This document shows positions 1 to 8,622 of a DNA stretch of 64,000 nt, in pieces. The stretch is from Geothermobacter ehrlichii (GTDB taxonomy: Bacteria; Desulfobacterota; Desulfuromonadia; Desulfuromonadales; Geothermobacteraceae). Each line of letters begins with the position of its first letter. Position 1 is the first letter of the stretch. The notes beneath the pieces are model-generated. The model searched no databases. It saw nothing but the letters and a program-made list of their open reading frames with translations, and had not been told where the DNA came from. The stretch lies in NCBI RefSeq assembly GCF_008124615.1, contig NZ_VNIB01000001.1, forward strand, positions 124,001 through 188,000, read 5' to 3'. A program made the translations under genes and the position numbers.

Positions 1-1
1 G

Positions 2-673
2 TTCTATTTCGGATCGCTGATCGAGCAGTGGCAGAACCGGGTTGTCATCCCGCCTGAATACTACAACATGTACCGCATGATCGAGACTGCGATAAGACTC
101 GATCCATACAACATGGATGCCTACTATTTCGCTCAGGCGGCCTTTACCTGGGAGGTTGGACACGCCAGGGATGTCAACCGTCTGCTCGCTTACGGCATGA
201 AATACCGCACCTGGGACTGGTACCTGCCGTTTTTCCGGGCGTTCAATGCCGCTTATTTTCTCAAGGATTATCGGACCGCCGGTGATGACATGAAACGGGC
301 GGCCGAGTTGTCGGGCAGTTCGCTTTTTACCAAACTGGCGGCACGTTATTTTTACGAGGCGGGACACAATGAGCTGGGGATCGTTTTTTTGCGCTCGATG
401 GTCAAAAAGGAGCGGGACCCCAAGGTGAAAAAGGCATTTGCCATGCGGCTGGAGGCCCTGGAGAAGGTTCAGCGACTGGAGGCGGCCGTCGATTCCTTTC
501 GTCAGCGTTTCAGTCGGCTTCCGGGCAATCTGGATGAGCTCGTCACAACCGGTTTGATCGATGCGATTCCGGACGACCCCTATGGTGGCCGGTTCTATCT
601 CGAGCCGAACGGCAAAGTGCGTTCGACCAGTTCCTTTGCTTCCGTCCAAAAGAAGTACGAGCATCAGCCATGA
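2..673 (+). CDS. TPR-like protein, 5' end outside window
   Basis: The reading frame is open from the first complete codon of the window, so the gene begins upstream; 223 residues are visible. The sequence is helical and TPR-like: pairs of helices with aromatic residues around 'AIRLDPYNMDAYYF' and again around 'LAARYFYEAGHNELG'. A last segment (about residues 165-215) reads 'DDPYGGRFYLEPNGKVRSTS', resembling the C-terminal motif seen in some type II/IV pseudopilin-like proteins. That resemblance is weak and no function is assigned. Its stop codon overlaps the ATG of the downstream ABC ATPase by 4 bp (ATGA), so the two are probably co-translated. A matching ABC permease is not in view and may lie upstream of the window. 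Confidence 0.7.
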   Translation, partial: FYFGSLIEQWQNRVVIPPEYYNMYRMIETAIRLDPYNMDAYYFAQAAFTWEVGHARDVNRLLAYGMKYRTWDWYLPFFRAFNAAYFLKDYRTAGDDMKRAAELSGSSLFTKLAARYFYEAGHNELGIVFLRSMVKKERDPKVKKAFAMRLEALEKVQRLEAAVDSFRQRFSRLPGNLDELVTTGLIDAIPDDPYGGRFYLEPNGKVRSTSSFASVQKKYEHQP

Positions 674-1551
674 ACGCCATCGATATCGAACGTCTCTGCA
701 AAACCTATCGCGGCAAGCGTGGGGCCAGGGTTGTCGCTCTCACCGATTTGACGTTGCATGTCGCTGCCGGTGAAGTCTTCGGTTTTCTCGGGCCCAATGG
801 CGCCGGCAAGAGCACCACGATCAAGATTCTCACCGGGCAGATTCGTCCCGGTGCCGGCGATGCGAAAATTTTCGGTGTGCCGGCCGTCTCGCCGGAAGCT
901 CGAGGCCGGGTGGGCTACCTGCCTGAAAACCCGTCTTTTTTTCACTTCATGACCGCCCTTGAATACCTGGATCTTGTTGGCCGCGTCTATGGCATGAACA
1001 AACAGGATATCCGCCGGGAGTCGGAACGGGTTCTTTCATTGCTCGAGCTGGAGCAGGCCGCCAGGCGGCCCATTCGGGGTTACAGCAAGGGCATGGTGCA
1101 GCGTCTCGGACTGGCCCAGGCTTTGTTGCATGACCCCGATCTGTATATTCTCGACGAACCAATGAGCGGCCTCGATCCGGTCGGTCGGGCGCTGGTCAAA
1201 AAAATTATCCGGGAACTGAAAAAGAAAGGGAAAACGGTTTTTTTCAGCACCCACATCACTGCCGATGTCGAGGAAGTCTGTGACCGGTTGGCTGTTCTGG
1301 CCGGGGGGCGTTTGCGGGCCCTGGAATCGGTCGATTCCCTGCTTCACGAGCGGATCGAAGGATATCGCATCCATGGGAGCTCCCCAGGCGACGAACACAG
1401 CCAGCGACTGGTTTCGCCGTCCGAGCTGAAAACGACCCTCGAGACTCTGCTGCAGGCCGATTTTCAGGTCGAGCGCATCGAGCCGGTGCGGCAGAACCTG
1501 GAAGACTTTTTTCTGGAAACGATCAGGGGAGACTCGGATGCGAATAAGTAG
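670..1551 (+). CDS. ABC transporter ATP-binding protein
   Basis: This is a 293-residue nucleotide-binding subunit of an ABC transporter. The Walker A motif GPNGAGKST is at residues 41-49. The signature YSKGMVQRLGLAQ is followed directly by the Walker B ILDEP and a D-loop SGLDP, and the H-loop is in FFSTHI. The architecture is that of CcmA/NatA-type ATPases, which pair with a separate membrane protein. No permease lies between this gene and the window start, and the next gene downstream is a TPR membrane protein rather than a classic permease. The start ATG overlaps the stop of the upstream TPR gene, and its own end overlaps the next gene by 14 bp, indicating one tightly coupled operon. The substrate cannot be told from sequence; the glycan context suggests an envelope component. 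Confidence 0.93.
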   Translation: MNAIDIERLCKTYRGKRGARVVALTDLTLHVAAGEVFGFLGPNGAGKSTTIKILTGQIRPGAGDAKIFGVPAVSPEARGRVGYLPENPSFFHFMTALEYLDLVGRVYGMNKQDIRRESERVLSLLELEQAARRPIRGYSKGMVQRLGLAQALLHDPDLYILDEPMSGLDPVGRALVKKIIRELKKKGKTVFFSTHITADVEEVCDRLAVLAGGRLRALESVDSLLHERIEGYRIHGSSPGDEHSQRLVSPSELKTTLETLLQADFQVERIEPVRQNLEDFFLETIRGDSDANK

Positions 1552-3244
1552 GGGCTTCCAGCTTCTCTTTCTTGTTTTTGTCGTTTGCGGTGTTTTCTAC
1601 CCGGCCATCTTTGCCGGCATCAATTCGGTCGATGACTGGCGCATGTTCTACGATCTCGAGGTGATGGCCGAGAAGAGCCCCTGGGCGCTTTTTTTGCCGA
1701 CGCCGGGGTTTTACTACCGCCCTCTGCTGATGTTGACCTTTGTGGTCGACTACATGTTGTGGGGGCAGGAACCTTCCTTCTATCATCTTGTCAACATCCT
1801 GATTCACGCCGCCAATGCCTGCCTGATTTTTCTTTTGACGGAGTCCTTGCTGAAGGTCGGGGATGAAGAGGGAGAGCCCGGACCCTGGCCGTTGCTCGCC
1901 GGATTGCTGTTTGCCGTTCATCCGATCGTGACCGAGTCGGTCGACTGGATTTCCGGTCGTACCGATCTGCTCGGATGCTTTTTTGTGCTTCTGGCGACCC
2001 TGGCGATTGTGGCTGCTAATCGCCGCCGGAATCTGGGTTTTGTCATCCTGGGGGTGGGGGCCATGATTCTGGCCATCATGTCCAAGGAAATCATGGTTTT
2101 TTTTCTGCCGCCGGGGGCTTTTCTGCTTTGCCGGCTATCTCCGGCAACGCACGGCACTGCTTGGTGTCGGCAGGCGGTGACGGTATTCCTGTCGCCCTTT
2201 GTCTTTGCGGGGTTGCTCTATTTTGGTCTGAGAATCCAGAAATATGGCCTTGGTGCCGGGTTCTCTGCGTTGCTACACCGTTACGACTATGGCCTGTTTG
2301 ACACGGTTCGGGTCTTCTTCAAGGCATTCGGGTTTTACGTCAAGAAAATGTTTTATCCGTTGCCGCTGAATTTCGCCATTGTCAGCGCCTCGGATGCCTA
2401 TGTGTGGGTCGGGATAGCGGCGGTGGCGGCCATGGTGTTCATGCTACGCAGGCGGCTGCTGGGGCTCGATCTGGTAGCCGTCAGCTTTTATCTGGTATTT
2501 CCCGGAGTGTTGATTGCCTTGACCAACATTGCCTGGACGCCGTTGGCGGAGAGATATGTCTATCTGGCGACGGTTTTTCTGGTGACGGGCCTGGCACATC
2601 TGCTGCGGGATATTTCATTGTCAATGCGTCGAGAAACTGTCGTCGTGGGTTGCCTGGCCGTTTTACTCTTGCCCATGACGGTAGCGACCGTCGAACGCAA
2701 TTTCGTCTGGCAGGACAATGCGCGTCTCTATGCCGATACCAAAGTTAAATCACCAGAGTTTGCTGCCATGAATAATGAGCTGGCGATAGCATTGATAAAC
2801 GCAGGTGATTTGAAAGCTGCGGAAAAGGTTTTGGCGGAAGGCAAAAAGAAGGCAACGTCATCTCCGCTGCTTTACATCAATCAAGCACGTATTTATTTGA
2901 AACTAGGTGAATACGACGAGGCACGGAAGGAAATACTTCAAATATGTACTGACAAGTCATCGGCTAATATTGAAGCGCTAAAAATGCTGGCAAGGATCGA
3001 CGAGATAAGGTTTTCTAAATCAGCGGATGACGGTGTTATGAAACAGTTGCTGGATACTTATCGGGTGTTGACCTTTCGCAAGGCCGACCCTTTTTACGAT
3101 TATCGGTATGGACAACTGCTGTTGAAGGCAGGAGACAGGACCAGGGCTCTGGAGCATTTCAAAGCGGCTGCGCTACGGGCTCCAGCTGGCAGCCACTACA
3201 AATTGGCGGCAGCAAAATTGGTGTCTCGATTGCAACAGAACTGA
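1538..3244 (+). CDS. Polytopic membrane protein with C-terminal TPRs (TMTC/PMT-like)
   Basis: The protein has 568 residues: a polytopic N-terminal part (about residues 1-390, roughly ten hydrophobic segments) followed by TPR-like helical repeats (about 395-565). An early 'SVDDWRMF' acidic loop after the first membrane helix, and later 'HPIVTESVDWISGRTDLLG', match TMTC/PMT-like (GT-C fold) proteins that often carry C-terminal TPRs. In GT-C enzymes the first-loop Asp residues bind the lipid-phosphate sugar donor, so a role in transferring sugars to an envelope protein or glycan is plausible, but this is inferred from family resemblance. The C-terminal TPR part, about 2740-3110, is visibly more AT-rich than the membrane part. 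It begins inside the ABC ATPase gene. Confidence 0.7.
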   Translation: MRISRGFQLLFLVFVVCGVFYPAIFAGINSVDDWRMFYDLEVMAEKSPWALFLPTPGFYYRPLLMLTFVVDYMLWGQEPSFYHLVNILIHAANACLIFLLTESLLKVGDEEGEPGPWPLLAGLLFAVHPIVTESVDWISGRTDLLGCFFVLLATLAIVAANRRRNLGFVILGVGAMILAIMSKEIMVFFLPPGAFLLCRLSPATHGTAWCRQAVTVFLSPFVFAGLLYFGLRIQKYGLGAGFSALLHRYDYGLFDTVRVFFKAFGFYVKKMFYPLPLNFAIVSASDAYVWVGIAAVAAMVFMLRRRLLGLDLVAVSFYLVFPGVLIALTNIAWTPLAERYVYLATVFLVTGLAHLLRDISLSMRRETVVVGCLAVLLLPMTVATVERNFVWQDNARLYADTKVKSPEFAAMNNELAIALINAGDLKAAEKVLAEGKKKATSSPLLYINQARIYLKLGEYDEARKEILQICTDKSSANIEALKMLARIDEIRFSKSADDGVMKQLLDTYRVLTFRKADPFYDYRYGQLLLKAGDRTRALEHFKAAALRAPAGSHYKLAAAKLVSRLQQN

Positions 3245-3248
3245 ACAG

Positions 3249-4094
3249 ATGAAAGCCTATTTTCAACTTCTTCGGCCGCACCAGTGGCTCAAGAACCTGA
3301 TGCTGCTGTTTCCGCCTTTTCTGGGGGGGACGCTCTTGGGGGGGCATTACTCGTCAGGACAGTTGCTTTGGCCCCTCGTTGCTTTCTGCCTTGGCTCGAG
3401 TGCCACCTACATTGTCAATGATATCTGCGATGTCGAGCAGGACAGACTTCATGCCCGCAAAAAACACCGCCCCCTGGCGGCGGGGAGGATTGGGGTTCGT
3501 CTGGCTGTGGTTTTGGCGGTTGTTTTTGCGGCAGGGGCGGTTGCCGGCGCCTGGTGGGTGTCTGCCCGGTTTCTGGTGTTTCTGTTGCTGTATCTCGGTG
3601 TTTCACTCGTTTATTCATTATGGCTGAAGGACATGCCGCTGGTCGAGCTCTTTTGCGTGGTCAGCGGTTTTCTTTTGCGACTTCTGGCCGGCGGCGAGGC
3701 CTATGGGGTGGCGATTTCCGACTGGCTGTTCCTCAGCGTTTTTCTGCTGGCGCTTTTTCTGGTCAGTGGCAAAAGACTCAGCGAATTGCGTCATGAGGGT
3801 GGGGAGGCGCCGGAAAGGATCCGTTCGGTTCTGGCCTGTTATCCGCAGGGATTCCTGGAAGGATGCATGTTGCTGTCCGGATCCGCGGTCCTTGTCACCT
3901 ACACGATGTATGTCATCAGTCACCAGAGCACGATCTGGGTCATCCCGCTGAGCTGTTTTGGCCTGCTGGCATTCTGGAGGAGGGTTTTGTCGGGCAGGGG
4001 AGGCGATCCGACCCGGGCTTTGCTCATGGATCCCTGCCTTTTCATCGCTGGCGTCGGGTGGGTTGTTGTTGTTGGATGGAGTGTTTATGGGTAA
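3249..4094 (+). CDS. UbiA-family prenyltransferase, DPPR-synthase-like
   Basis: This 281-residue polytopic membrane protein opens with 'LLRPHQWLKN', characteristic of the UbiA subfamily that includes decaprenyl-phosphate 5-phosphoribosyltransferase. The first aspartate-rich motif is 'NDICDVEQDRLHARK', fitting NDxxDxxxD, where Mg2+ and the polyprenyl (pyro)phosphate bind. About eight hydrophobic segments follow. In the best known relatives the reaction places ribose-5-phosphate on polyprenyl phosphate, the first step to lipid-linked arabinofuranose. Here the gene lies inside a glycosyltransferase/flippase cluster, consistent with making a lipid-linked sugar donor, but the actual acceptor is not determinable. 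It starts 4 bp after the previous stop and overlaps the next gene by 8 bp. Confidence 0.82.
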   Translation: MKAYFQLLRPHQWLKNLMLLFPPFLGGTLLGGHYSSGQLLWPLVAFCLGSSATYIVNDICDVEQDRLHARKKHRPLAAGRIGVRLAVVLAVVFAAGAVAGAWWVSARFLVFLLLYLGVSLVYSLWLKDMPLVELFCVVSGFLLRLLAGGEAYGVAISDWLFLSVFLLALFLVSGKRLSELRHEGGEAPERIRSVLACYPQGFLEGCMLLSGSAVLVTYTMYVISHQSTIWVIPLSCFGLLAFWRRVLSGRGGDPTRALLMDPCLFIAGVGWVVVVGWSVYG

Positions 4095-5151
4095 GTCGCT
4101 CGATATCGCATTTTACCGGTATTCGCTGTTGAATCGCGGTGGTGACCGTATGGTGATCGAATATGCGAACCATCTGGCTGATATCGGGCATAGCGTCACA
4201 CTTTACACATCGGTTGACAAAACTGTATTTCACGTCTCTTCGAAAATCGTCCGCAAAAAGATCCCTTGGCCAGGACGAATTGGTTTTCTTGCCTGGACAT
4301 CTGTTTGCAGATTGCGGCATGCAATTACCATTGTAGACATCATTCATCTGACTCCTTTGTTACGATGTCGTGGCCATCTCGTCTATTTCGCCCAAGCCGA
4401 TGATGTGGAGTACTACGGAAAACCTTTCAATCGATGGATTGTCGATAAGCTCTATCGTCGTTTTTTTCGAAAAGACGGTTTCTGCATCGCGGTCTACAAG
4501 CATTTGACCGAAGCTTTTCGCCAGCGTTATGGCGCCAAAAACTGCTTCACAGTAGTTAATGGGATAGATCTCAGAATCTTCCATCATGAACCGGATAGCG
4601 ATCTATTGGCTGCCAAAGGGAAGAGGCGTGCGATCTTTTTTATGTCACGGGGCGATCATTATCGTAAGGGATACGATTTAGCCTTGCAGGTTTTCGCACG
4701 ACTGTCCGACGAGATTTCCGATCAGATCGAATTGTGGGTCTGTGGTGATTCCTTGCGTGGGGATTTCAGCTTTCCGGTTCGTCAATTCGGTGTGGTTGAT
4801 GATAGCCGCCTGCGACAGATCCTGAGTAGCGTCGATATTTTCTTTTATCCGTCGCGGCACGAAGGGTTTGGTCTTTTCCCGCTGGAGGCGATGGCATGCG
4901 GCAGTGTGGTGGTGACGACCGACGCTGTTCCCTATGCCTGTAACTATGGTTGTATTCACCAAACCGGCATCGGTGACGTTGAAGCCATGGTGAGAGAGAT
5001 TGTCGGGCTGGTGAACGACCCGGAACGGCTGGCCGCCGATCGAAGAGAGGGGTTTGCGGTTGCCGGGCGCTATGATCTGCGGCGGAGCTGCGATGCGTTT
5101 GCTGACGTGCTTGAATCCTTGCCGGGAGGGGCCTGTGCGCATCGGGATTGA
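4087..5151 (+). CDS. Glycosyltransferase family 4 protein (1)
   Basis: This 354-residue GT-B glycosyltransferase has the N-terminal acceptor half 'RYSLLNRGGDRMVIEYANHLADIGH' split around a glycine-rich loop. The C-terminal donor half carries the GT4 signature 'PSRHEGFGLFPLEAMACG', whose EGFGLxxLE motif positions the nucleotide sugar. I chose ATG 4087 because the alignable N-terminus begins there; a longer frame upstream lies inside the prenyltransferase gene, and GTG 4081 is a near alternative. It overlaps the stop of the prenyltransferase gene by 8 bp. Base composition over about 4120-4700 is AT-richer than the flanks, which may reflect separate acquisition, as is common in glycan clusters. 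Donor and acceptor sugars are unknown. Confidence 0.88.
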   Translation: MGKSLDIAFYRYSLLNRGGDRMVIEYANHLADIGHSVTLYTSVDKTVFHVSSKIVRKKIPWPGRIGFLAWTSVCRLRHAITIVDIIHLTPLLRCRGHLVYFAQADDVEYYGKPFNRWIVDKLYRRFFRKDGFCIAVYKHLTEAFRQRYGAKNCFTVVNGIDLRIFHHEPDSDLLAAKGKRRAIFFMSRGDHYRKGYDLALQVFARLSDEISDQIELWVCGDSLRGDFSFPVRQFGVVDDSRLRQILSSVDIFFYPSRHEGFGLFPLEAMACGSVVVTTDAVPYACNYGCIHQTGIGDVEAMVREIVGLVNDPERLAADRREGFAVAGRYDLRRSCDAFADVLESLPGGACAHRD

Positions 5152-6256
5152 CGCGACCACCATCTATACCGCTCGACCGACGGGGCTGGGGATCTACAGC
5201 ATCAACGTCATTAACGAACTGGCAAAAATCCACGACAACATTGTCGTTTGGACGGTCGACGATTCTCGGTTGAATCTGCGCCCGGAGCAGGTGCGCCGGG
5301 TGATGCAGCCGTTCCGATTTCTAGGCAACCAGCTTTTTCAGCTTCGCCCGCTTTGGGTTCAGTGGATTCTTCCCCGCCTGATAAAGAAGGAGGGGGTCGA
5401 TATCCTCTACACGACGATCCCAAACGGTCTCTGTGGTAGCCCGGTGCCGCATATCCTTACCGTACACGACATCATTCCACTGGTTTTTCCGGAAGACGCT
5501 CCTCGAATGGTGCGCTGGAACTTCCGCTACCGCCTGCCGAAAATTTTCGACCAGGCGACAACCGTCATCGCCGTATCTGACTATACGCGGCAGGATCTGC
5601 TCCGACATTACGCGCTCGACCCGGCGAAAGTGGTCGTCGTCAGTGAGGGGTACGACCGTGAGAATTTCCGGCCGCGGAACGATCTTGCGGGGTTGGAAAA
5701 ATATGGTCTGACGCCAGGCGGGTATCTCCTCTATGTTGGCAACAGTAGCCCGCGGAAGAATGTGGCCCGGCTGATCGAGGGGTTTGCGCGGGTCCGCGAT
5801 TCATTCCCCCATGATCTGGTCCTGGCCGGCAGCAAAATACCGACGCAGATCGCACAAATAAAAAGTACGGCGGCACGTTACAAGGTTTCCGACCGGGTCA
5901 AACTTCTCGATTATGTACCCTATGGCGACCTGGGCTTGCTTTATAGCGGTGCGGCCCTGTTTGCCTTCGTTTCGGAATACGAGGGATTCGGCTTGCCGGT
6001 GCTCGAGGCTATGGCCTGCGGCGTGCCGGTGTTGGCGGCTGACTCGACCTCTCTTCCGGAAGTGGTCGGCGATGCCGCCATGCTGGTCAATCCTCGGGAT
6101 GCGAAGGGGATCGGCGATGCGTTGCGCACGATTCTGGGAGATGAATGGCAACGGGCAGAAATGAAGCGTAAATCACTGGCCAGGTGCCGAGAATTTTCCT
6201 GGGAGAAGACCGCCCGGGAGATACTGAGGCTGTGTAAAGCCGGCCTGAGCTCATGA
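5135..6256 (+). CDS. Glycosyltransferase family 4 protein (2)
   Basis: A second GT-B enzyme of 373 residues. The N-terminus 'MRIGIDATTIYTARPTGLG' is typical of mannosyltransferase-like GT4 enzymes with a GxG acceptor loop. The C-terminal half has 'LLYVGNSSPRKNVARLIEGF' and the donor-site motif 'EYEGFGLPVLEAMACGVPV'. The GTG at 5135 is preferred: a purine-rich GGGAGGGG ends a few bases upstream and the protein starts exactly at the family's first beta strand. The longer open frame to 5054 lies within the preceding glycosyltransferase gene. It overlaps that gene by 17 bp and its own stop overlaps the flippase start (ATGA), so the cluster is translated as a chain. Sugar specificity is unknown. 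Confidence 0.9.
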   Translation: MRIGIDATTIYTARPTGLGIYSINVINELAKIHDNIVVWTVDDSRLNLRPEQVRRVMQPFRFLGNQLFQLRPLWVQWILPRLIKKEGVDILYTTIPNGLCGSPVPHILTVHDIIPLVFPEDAPRMVRWNFRYRLPKIFDQATTVIAVSDYTRQDLLRHYALDPAKVVVVSEGYDRENFRPRNDLAGLEKYGLTPGGYLLYVGNSSPRKNVARLIEGFARVRDSFPHDLVLAGSKIPTQIAQIKSTAARYKVSDRVKLLDYVPYGDLGLLYSGAALFAFVSEYEGFGLPVLEAMACGVPVLAADSTSLPEVVGDAAMLVNPRDAKGIGDALRTILGDEWQRAEMKRKSLARCREFSWEKTAREILRLCKAGLSS

Positions 6257-7632
6257 AAGGCAAACTTTCGATCGAAATCTCTGCGCAGGTTGCGAGCCGC
6301 ATCGTCTGCAGCGTACTGGGGCTGGTCCTCATTACCCAACTTTCCCGCTATGTCAGTGTCGAGGATTTTGGCGTTTATACGCTCTCTTTTACAGTCCTTG
6401 CCTTCTTTTCGCCGGTTGTCGAGATCGGATTGAATACCATTGCCATCAGGGAGATCGCGCGCACTCCTGAGAAAGGCCCGGCTATTTTTTCATCGGTTAT
6501 CGCGGTCAAACTGCTGATGGCTGTACTGGCATTTGGCGGGGCAGTGTCTTTCGCTCTGTGGCTGGGGAATGATGCGAGGCAGCAAACGGTCATTATCCTG
6601 ACATCGCTGGGTCTGTTTAATTTAGTTCTCGGTACGCTCGATATTCTGCTCATTGTCAGCCATCGCATGCTGGTATGGGCTGGGATACAGATAGTGGCCG
6701 GCCTTGTCGGTTTGTCGGGTGTCATGGCAATGATCTGGGCTGGGTTGGGGCTGCCGGTTATCGTTCTGGTTCAGGTCGGCTCGCTTTTTGTGGTTTATGC
6801 CCTCGCTTTCCTGTATTTGCGCCGGGAGATGAACCTGGGCTTGCCCGACAGGAGGATGGTCTTCTATCTGGTCAGGGAATCACTCCCTCAGGGAATCTCC
6901 GGGGTCATTACGGCTTACTATTTTAATGTCGATATGGTGATGGTCGCCAAGATGGTTGGCACCGAGGGAGTGGCCTTCTATGGTGCCGCTTACCGGCTGC
7001 TGAACCTGATGTGTTTTGTGCCGCATGCCATCATGATGACTTTCATGCCGATCCTGACCCGTGCTCTGGCCACCGAGAAAGAGGATTTTTCCAAGCTGTT
7101 TCGGTATGTTTTCCACCTGATGCTGTTTCTCGCCCTCCCGATCGCCCTGTGGGTGGGGTGGTTCGCCGAGGACATCATCACCCTGATCTATTCGTCGACC
7201 TATCAACCGGCCGCGGCGGCGTTAAGGATTCTCGTTTGGGCAGGGGTGGGGGTTTTTCTCAGTCATCTTTCCGGCTATGCTCTCGTTATTCTCGGCCGCC
7301 AGAAAACGGGGATGATTATCAGCGCGACAACCTTGGCGCTGAATGTTGCTCTGAATTTCTGGTTAATCAAAACCTGGGGTTTCCTTGGGGCGGCCTGTGC
7401 TACAGTGATCTGCGAAATGTTTGTTATTTTTGCAGGTTATGGCTTCTGTTATCATTACCAGCGTGTCGTTCCGTTTAGCCAAAAGCTTGTCCGCAGTTTC
7501 GTTGCTTCGATTGTCATGTTGGTGGTTCTTGTCGTCGGTAGAGGGCATTTTTACGTGACCTCGATGGTCGCTGTGGTGCTGATCAGCGCTGGTTTTTTTT
7601 GGACACTGCGTGAGAAAGAACGATTATCGTAG
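6253..7632 (+). CDS. Oligosaccharide flippase family protein (Wzx-like)
   Basis: This 459-residue membrane protein has about 12-14 hydrophobic segments and the look of the polysaccharide-transport/MOP superfamily. The N-terminus 'QVASRIVCSVLGLVLITQLS' leads into 'YVSVEDFGVYTLSF', the usual Wzx opening in which the first helix is followed by a 'G-x-Y' element. A second conserved stretch, 'GVAFYGAAYRLLNLMCFVPHA', lies near the middle. Such proteins move undecaprenyl-linked oligosaccharides across the inner membrane. It is the last gene of the overlapping glycan operon; after it lies a 990-bp stretch with only broken genes on the opposite strand. The transported glycan cannot be identified from sequence. 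Confidence 0.9.
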   Translation: MKGKLSIEISAQVASRIVCSVLGLVLITQLSRYVSVEDFGVYTLSFTVLAFFSPVVEIGLNTIAIREIARTPEKGPAIFSSVIAVKLLMAVLAFGGAVSFALWLGNDARQQTVIILTSLGLFNLVLGTLDILLIVSHRMLVWAGIQIVAGLVGLSGVMAMIWAGLGLPVIVLVQVGSLFVVYALAFLYLRREMNLGLPDRRMVFYLVRESLPQGISGVITAYYFNVDMVMVAKMVGTEGVAFYGAAYRLLNLMCFVPHAIMMTFMPILTRALATEKEDFSKLFRYVFHLMLFLALPIALWVGWFAEDIITLIYSSTYQPAAAALRILVWAGVGVFLSHLSGYALVILGRQKTGMIISATTLALNVALNFWLIKTWGFLGAACATVICEMFVIFAGYGFCYHYQRVVPFSQKLVRSFVASIVMLVVLVVGRGHFYVTSMVAVVLISAGFFWTLREKERLS

Positions 7633-7801
7633 TTGCGTGAACTGAAACAGGGCGCTTGAGCCGATTTCTGGGGCAGTTTCCTCCCTTCGGTTTCGATTAT
7701 GGAAAAGTTTTCGAGACCGTTTTTTAGGTGTTACGATGCCGCCCCCTACGCAGCCTGGCAGCGAGGGACGAGCGACTGGTCTGGATGTACAGAGATAGTT
7801 A

Positions 7802-8100
7802 TCACCTGATGCGTAAGTTGTTTTTCCGAAAACTTTTCCAGAATCCCGTTTCGCTGGTAGAAAGTTTGGCGAATTCCTCCGGGGTGTAGACCACAGATCG
7901 AGCGCAAAGGGAAGTTGTTCAAGCAGAGCGCTGAAGTGCTTTGGCCGCTCGACGAAGGGGAGATCGACATTCGCGACAACGAGCAGATCGATGTCCGACC
8001 AGGCGTGAACCTTGCCCCGAACCAGAGAGCCGAAGAGGTAGGCAGCTTCGACTTCGGGAAGTTCGAGGGCTTGCCTGAGTCGGTCGACGATGTCTGTCAT
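7802..8100 (-). pseudogene. Frameshifted MNT-type nucleotidyltransferase (MntA-like antitoxin remnant)
   Basis: Read on the - strand from ATG 8100, the protein starts 'MTDIVDRLRQALELPEVEAA' and contains the minimal nucleotidyltransferase signature 'FGSLVRGKVHAWSDIDLLV' (GSxxRG...SDxD). After 'LPFALDL' the frame is lost. Restoring one base lets it continue 'VYTPEEFAKLSTSETGFWKS' to a stop at 7802, the expected end of a roughly 99-residue MNT protein. A one-base deletion near 7885 therefore inactivates it. It lies 47 bp downstream of a HEPN gene remnant, the standard HEPN-MNT (HepT-MntA) order. In working pairs MntA AMPylates and neutralises the HEPN RNase; this copy probably cannot. Nothing coding is recognised in the 169 bp between its end and the flippase gene. 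Confidence 0.75.
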
Positions 8101-8147
8101 GGAGTAGTCAAGCAGGCTGACGGCCGGTCGGCTCTTGTCGAGGATTT

Positions 8148-8526
8148 TCACGATTCGATACGCCTGCGGATTTCGTCGAAGATGGCTTGTGCCGCGTCCA
8201 GGGCTTGCTGGGCCTGTTCTTTGGTGATGACTTCGAAGGGGGCGCCGGCCGGAATGGCATCGGGATAGCGGTCGGTCAAATAGTACAGGTCGAGCTGACG
8301 GGCGTGTTTTTCCAGTCATCCGTTTTCACCGAGGGTTTTAACGGTTTGAAAGAGGGAATGTGTCCGAATGATGTCATAGCCGAGCTTGAAGCACCAAGCT
8401 TTGAGCGCTTTTTTACTGGCTTGTTGCGCGATGAAGCAAGTTTGAGCAAAAAACTCCCTGAAGACTGTGGCGGGCCCAGTCGAGGTCGTTGCGTGCCTAG
8501 TTGAGCCAGTTGGTATAGCGGTTCAT
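8148..8526 (-). pseudogene. Decayed HEPN-domain toxin gene (HepT-like)
   Basis: On the - strand, ATG 8526 begins 'MNRYTNWLN', then hits TAG where Gln is expected, followed by 'ARNDLDWARHSLQGV'. A frameshift follows; in the new frame come 'FAQTCFIAQQASKKALKAW' and 'GYDIIRTHSLFQTVKTL', a TGA stop, and finally 'QLDLYYLTDRYPDAIPAG' and 'ITKEQAQQALDAAQAIF' to the stop at 8148. These blocks are the HEPN-domain pattern (PF05168-type): an N-terminal 'W...A..D' helix, the AQQA.KALKA helix, and the C-terminal RYPDA element. Two stops plus a frameshift show it is dead. The partner MNT gene downstream is also frameshifted, so the whole toxin-antitoxin locus is decaying. Confidence 0.75.
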
Positions 8527-8622
8527 GGAGGTCCCTCGATTGGTAAATAGGTTACGTAATCGTTCATTCCCAAAGTAAAAGGCGGCCGTCTTTTTGTCGA
8601 TTGACTTGGTCGATGTGATCTG

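Noticed and set aside
3958-4086. Extended N-terminus of the first GT4 protein
   Set aside because: The extra 43 residues lie inside the prenyltransferase gene in another frame and do not resemble any GT4 start; the family alignment begins at ATG 4087.
8148-8526. TGA/TAG codons in the HEPN gene read as selenocysteine or pyrrolysine
   Set aside because: The expected residue at the TAG is Gln, a frameshift is also present, and no SECIS-like hairpin was seen after the TGA. The TAG in the DUF262 fragment likewise replaces Trp and is accompanied by a frameshift and deletion. Ordinary decay explains all.
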